NCBI RefSeq assembly: GCF_024399335.1
Contig: NZ_CP075339.1
Location: forward strand, 1,612,001 to 1,676,000
Length of the DNA stretch: 64,000 nt
DNA from: Leucobacter aridicollis
Lineage (GTDB): Bacteria; Actinomycetota; Actinomycetes; Actinomycetales; Microbacteriaceae
Direction: 5' to 3'
Shown: positions 61,501 to 64,000 of the stretch, piece after piece
Numbering within the stretch: the first letter of the stretch is position 1
Layout of the letters: each line of letters opens with the position of its first letter
Notes under the pieces: model-generated
Database searches by the model: none
What the model was told of the DNA's origin: nothing
Seen by the model: the letters and a program-made list of their open reading frames with translations, nothing else
Made by a program: the position numbers and the translations under genes

Positions 61501-63142
61501 CTCGCCGCCGCCGCACCACGATATCTATTCGATTGAGGATCTCAAGCAGCTCATCTTCGACCTCAAGCGTGCGAACCCGGTCGCGCGAATCTCAACCAAG
61601 CTTGTGGCCCAGAGCGGGATCGGGCCTGTCGCGGCTGGTGTGGCCAAGGCTCTCTCCGACGTCATCCTCGTGTCTGGCCACGACGGAGGTACTGGGGCGA
61701 GCCCAATGAACTCGCTCAAGCACGCTGGATCACCGTGGGAGCTTGGGCTCGCCGAGGTGCAGCAGACACTGATGTTGAACGGGCTGCGAGAGCGGGTCGT
61801 CGTGCAGGCTGACGGACAGTTGAAGACTGGGCGCGATGTCGTGATCGCTGCCCTCCTCGGCGCAGAGGAATTCGGCTTTGCGACGGCCCCGCTCGTCGTG
61901 TCGGGTTGCATCATGATGCGCGTATGCCACCTCGACACCTGCCCTGTCGGCGTGGCGACGCAAAACCCAGAGCTGCGAGAGCGGTTCACAGGCCAGGCAG
62001 AGCACATCGTGAACTTCTTCACGTTCATCGCGGAGGAGGTACGCGAGATACTCGCGAGCCTCGGCTACAGCTCGCTCGACGAGGCTGTCGGTGACACGGC
62101 GGCGCTCGACGTCGACGAGGCGGTGCAGCACTGGAAGGCCGAGGGTCTCGACCTGTCGGGCGTGCTTCGCGGCCCGGTATTCTCGGCGGCTGAGCCGCGG
62201 CGTAACGGCACGACACAGGATCACGAGCTTGATGCGCACTTTGACGCGCGGCTCATCGAGTTGTCAGATGACGCGCTTGTGCGCAGTGAGCCCGTCGTCA
62301 TCGACCTGCCAGTTGGCAACGGCGATCGCGCTGTCGGCACAATGCTTGGACACGAGGTGACGCGGCGGTTCGGTGCGCAGGGGCTCGCACCCGAGACGAT
62401 CGACGTGACCCTCACGGGTTCGGCGGGTCAATCGCTCGGGGCGTTCTTGCCTGCAGGAATCACGCTGCGACTTGTTGGCGAAGCAAACGATTATGTTGGC
62501 AAGGGTCTTTCCGGTGGGGAGGTGACAATTCGCCCGCACCTCGCCGGCGCCCGAGCGGTACACACCGACGAGAGCGTGCTCGCCGGGAACGTCATCGGGT
62601 ACGGGGCGACGAGCGGTTCGATCTGGATCGCCGGCTCCGTGGGAGAACGGTTCCTCGTTCGCGGCTCAGGTGCGACGGCGGTCGTCGAGGGAGTTGGCGA
62701 CCACGCGCTCGAGTACTTTACCGGCGGCTTCGCCCTGATCCTCGGGGAGACCGGTCGGAACCTCGGTGCAGGAATGTCGGGTGGCGAGGCCGTCATACTC
62801 GACCTTGATCCGAGCACTGTGAACTCCGCCGAGCTCGCAGCTGGCGCCCTCCAGCTGCAGCGTTTCAGTGAGCCTGAGCTCGCCGGCGAGGCGGGCGCTG
62901 AGCTCGCCGACCGCATCCGAGCGCTCCTCGCTCGACACCTCGAGCAGACAGGGTCGCCCCTTGCCGCCTCGCTGCTCGAACAGTTCGAATCGGACAGCGA
63001 CGCGACGCTCGCCCGCTTCACCAGGCTCATTCCACGCGGCTACTCCCGCGTTCTCGATATCCGATCCCGCGCCGCTGCGGCAGGCGTCGACCCCGACGGC
63101 GGCGCCGTCTGGACCGAAATTCTGGAGGCAACTCATGGCTGA
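58523..63142 (+). CDS. gltB: Glutamate synthase (NADPH/ferredoxin), large subunit
   Basis: Protein of 1539 residues that makes glutamate from glutamine and 2-oxoglutarate. The N-terminal Ntn amidotransferase has its Cys at residue 31 (EEHDACGLASVISL), so a 30-residue propeptide is cleaved. The central and FMN domains follow, with GEGGEAEERLLDPERRS, GQLPPGKMYPWIA, SPPPHHDIYSIEDL, and the 3Fe-4S cysteines in CIMMRVCHLDTCPVGVA (about residues 1128-1146). The C-terminal GxGxG beta-helix closes it. ATG 58523 comes right after the leader stem; ATG 58535 is an alternative. It overlaps gltD by 8 nt. Confidence 0.95.
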   Translation: MRTSMDPARITSHQLPPAIGLYDPAEEHDACGLASVISLTGGPSHEIVTLALSALENLEHRGAVGSDAGTGDGAGILSELPHRLIRERCGAAGVTEPEPGEYAAGLVFLPNSSTERRSVKYRIASIAADEGLGVVAWLPVPVTAEVLGQSALDAAPQIEQLVLASSDGPADTQLLERRAFRARKRIQHETGCYLPSLSARTIVYKGMVTTLQLPGFYDDLSDPRFETRFAIVHSRYSTNTFPSWHLAQPLRLVAHNGEINTVRGNRNWMRAREAQLESEALGNLGPLLPICTPGGSDSASFDEVLELLVMSGRSLPHALAMMVPEAWESNTALDPQLENFLEYHSLVMEPWDGPAAMIATDGTEIVALLDRNGLRPGRYLVTSDGLLVIASEAGVLDIAPERVARRGRLRPGRMLAVNVETGEVRGDSAVKRELAGLAPWGDWLDAGRIRLADEPEREALVHPPASIVRRQRTFGYTEEELRLILTPMALTGGEPLSAMGSDTPIAVLAERPRHVHDYFVQQFAQVTNPPLDALREELVTSLRTGIGPQQNLLGQSAEHARQVILDFPVIDNDALARIQHFGTDPERERSVTIRGLYPVDYGARGLADRLDAMCREASAAIAAGAEFLILSDRDSNKDLAPVPSLLAVSAVHHHLIREGERMRVALIAEAGDVREVHHVATLVGYGAAAVNPYLAMESVSLLVRDGSITGVTEEEATSKLILALGKGLLKVMSKMGISTVSSYCGAQTFEAIGLAPDLVERYFTGTTSKLGGVGLDVLAAEVAERHRAAYPDDSAPLAHERLETGGEYRWRRGEEPHLFDPETIFKLQHATRTGKREIFAEYTSRVNEQQERLMTLRGLFKFSPQREPVPLESVEPVSEIVKRFATGAMSYGSISPEAHETLAIAMNRLGGRSNTGEGGEAEERLLDPERRSAIKQVASGRFGVTSMYLTHADEIQIKLAQGAKPGEGGQLPPGKMYPWIARTRHATPGVGLISPPPHHDIYSIEDLKQLIFDLKRANPVARISTKLVAQSGIGPVAAGVAKALSDVILVSGHDGGTGASPMNSLKHAGSPWELGLAEVQQTLMLNGLRERVVVQADGQLKTGRDVVIAALLGAEEFGFATAPLVVSGCIMMRVCHLDTCPVGVATQNPELRERFTGQAEHIVNFFTFIAEEVREILASLGYSSLDEAVGDTAALDVDEAVQHWKAEGLDLSGVLRGPVFSAAEPRRNGTTQDHELDAHFDARLIELSDDALVRSEPVVIDLPVGNGDRAVGTMLGHEVTRRFGAQGLAPETIDVTLTGSAGQSLGAFLPAGITLRLVGEANDYVGKGLSGGEVTIRPHLAGARAVHTDESVLAGNVIGYGATSGSIWIAGSVGERFLVRGSGATAVVEGVGDHALEYFTGGFALILGETGRNLGAGMSGGEAVILDLDPSTVNSAELAAGALQLQRFSEPELAGEAGAELADRIRALLARHLEQTGSPLAASLLEQFESDSDATLARFTRLIPRGYSRVLDIRSRAAAAGVDPDGGAVWTEILEATHG

Positions 63143-64000
63143 TTCACGCGGATTTCTGCAGGTTCGAGAACGCGAGCTTGCCGCAAAGCGCCCGGTCGCG
63201 CTCCGGCTGCTCGACTGGAAAGAGGTTGTCGAGCTGGGCGACAAGAACGTCGTCGGCAGACAGGCGTCTCGCTGTATGGACTGCGGCGTCGCGTTCTGCC
63301 ACCAGGGCTGCCCACTTGGCAACCTCATCCCCGAATGGAACGACCTCGTGCACCGCGATCGTGGGCGCGAGGCGATCGAGCGCCTTCACGCGACAAACAA
63401 TTTCCCGGAGTTCACCGGCAGGGCATGCCCCGCGCCGTGCGAGTCGGCCTGCGTGCTCGGTATCAACCAACCTGCCGTCACGATCAAACAGATTGAAAAC
63501 CACATCATCGACGAGGCGTTCGCAGCGGGGTGGGTGACACCTCAGCCGCCGTCGCGCCTCACCGGGAAGACCGTGGCAGTTGTCGGGTCAGGTCCTGCGG
63601 GTCTCGCGGCGGCCCAGCAACTCACCCGAGCCGGGCACACCGTCGCCGTATACGAGCGCGACGAAGAGCCTGGCGGACTGCTCAGATTCGGCATTCCGGA
63701 CTTCAAACTCGAGAAGGCACTGGTGGCGCGCCGCGTCGAGCAGCTGAGAGCTGAGGGCACGAGGTTCAGGTGCGGCATTGAGATCGGAAAGGACATGTCG
63801 TGGAGCGAATTGCGCCGCCGTTTCGACGCGGTCGTCATCGCGACTGGGGCTACAGTGCCGCGTGAGCTCGTGCTGCCCGGAAGGCATCACGCGGGGATCC
63901 TGCCCGCGATGGAATACTTGGCCGCGGCAAACCGTGCGGTGTCGGCAACCGACGCGGCAGGGGCGCTCGACAGCATCGGCGAAACTGCAGCGGGAAAGCA
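63135..64000 (+). CDS. gltD: Glutamate synthase small subunit (partial, runs off the window)
   Basis: First 288 residues of the FAD/NADPH subunit that feeds electrons to GltB. The N-terminal cysteine sets CMDCGVAFCHQGCPLGN (about residues 47-63) and CPAPCESACVLG (about 97-108) hold the 4Fe-4S clusters. FAD motif VAVVGSGPAGLAAAQQL is at about 146-162. The ATG lies inside gltB, 8 nt before its stop, so expression is coupled in a gltBD operon. The 3' end lies beyond the window. Confidence 0.95.
   Translation, partial: MADSRGFLQVRERELAAKRPVALRLLDWKEVVELGDKNVVGRQASRCMDCGVAFCHQGCPLGNLIPEWNDLVHRDRGREAIERLHATNNFPEFTGRACPAPCESACVLGINQPAVTIKQIENHIIDEAFAAGWVTPQPPSRLTGKTVAVVGSGPAGLAAAQQLTRAGHTVAVYERDEEPGGLLRFGIPDFKLEKALVARRVEQLRAEGTRFRCGIEIGKDMSWSELRRRFDAVVIATGATVPRELVLPGRHHAGILPAMEYLAAANRAVSATDAAGALDSIGETAAGK

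Overview
The window is a high-GC actinobacterial chromosome segment. It is most likely from the family Microbacteriaceae and possibly Leucobacter; the genus is inference from gene content. Pointers are mshC (mycothiol synthesis), an RbpA-type RNA polymerase-binding protein, the pafB-pafC-tatC-helY-lnt order, and many genes whose start codon lies only 6-8 nt below a TAnnnT-type -10 hexamer (leaderless transcription). Gene density is high, with many 1-8 nt start/stop overlaps.

Layout. 1-4008: NAD biosynthesis operon nadA(partial)-nadB-nadC plus a cysteine desulfurase. 3920-12890: EamA permease/LysR pair, an ABC-F ATPase with a long leader, a TetR/SDR pair around twin operators, an SdhA-like flavoprotein/LysR pair, and a YedK-type SRAP protein. 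12925-13891: an Erm-type 23S rRNA methyltransferase behind an Arg-rich leader peptide and an attenuator-like leader. 13866-18081: aminotransferase, GNAT protein, paired CrcB fluoride channels, and an NmrA-like/HxlR pair around an inverted-repeat operator. 18078-20866: gamma-glutamyltransferase gene broken by a 14-bp tandem duplication, a rhuM remnant and a small membrane ORF. 20867-26441: JetA-JetB-JetC (MksF-MksE-MksB, Wadjet-type SMC complex) without an adjacent jetD. 26480-33597: pyridoxal kinase, GlcD-like oxidase, GluQ-RS, GerW-like protein, SGNH hydrolase, SF2 helicase, YbaK. 33756-34258: tRNA-Leu(GAG), terminator, and two tandem repeat arrays. 34259-42200: membrane protein, ABC-F, two M23 peptidases, SDR, then a second EamA permease with a third ABC-F. 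42301-56744: M20 peptidase, uppP, mshC, PAC2, an in-frame HAD-TrmI reading frame, an FKBP-like lipoprotein, pafBC, tatC, helY, lnt. 56755-64000: rbpA, SDR, a strong palindrome, and gltB-gltD behind a structured leader.

How the genes work together. Several genes converge on protecting or servicing the ribosome and translation: Erm, three ABC-F ATPases (two with special upstream architecture), TrmI, GluQ-RS and YbaK. A second theme is cell-envelope work (UppP, Lnt, TatC, two M23 peptidases). The accessory stretch is 18078-26441, with a decayed gene, a gene remnant and an incomplete plasmid-defence locus. The best candidates for undescribed biology are the erm leader, the gltB leader, the jetABC locus lacking jetD, and the ggt gene interrupted by a short tandem duplication. 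All functional statements are from reading the sequence; no database search was run.
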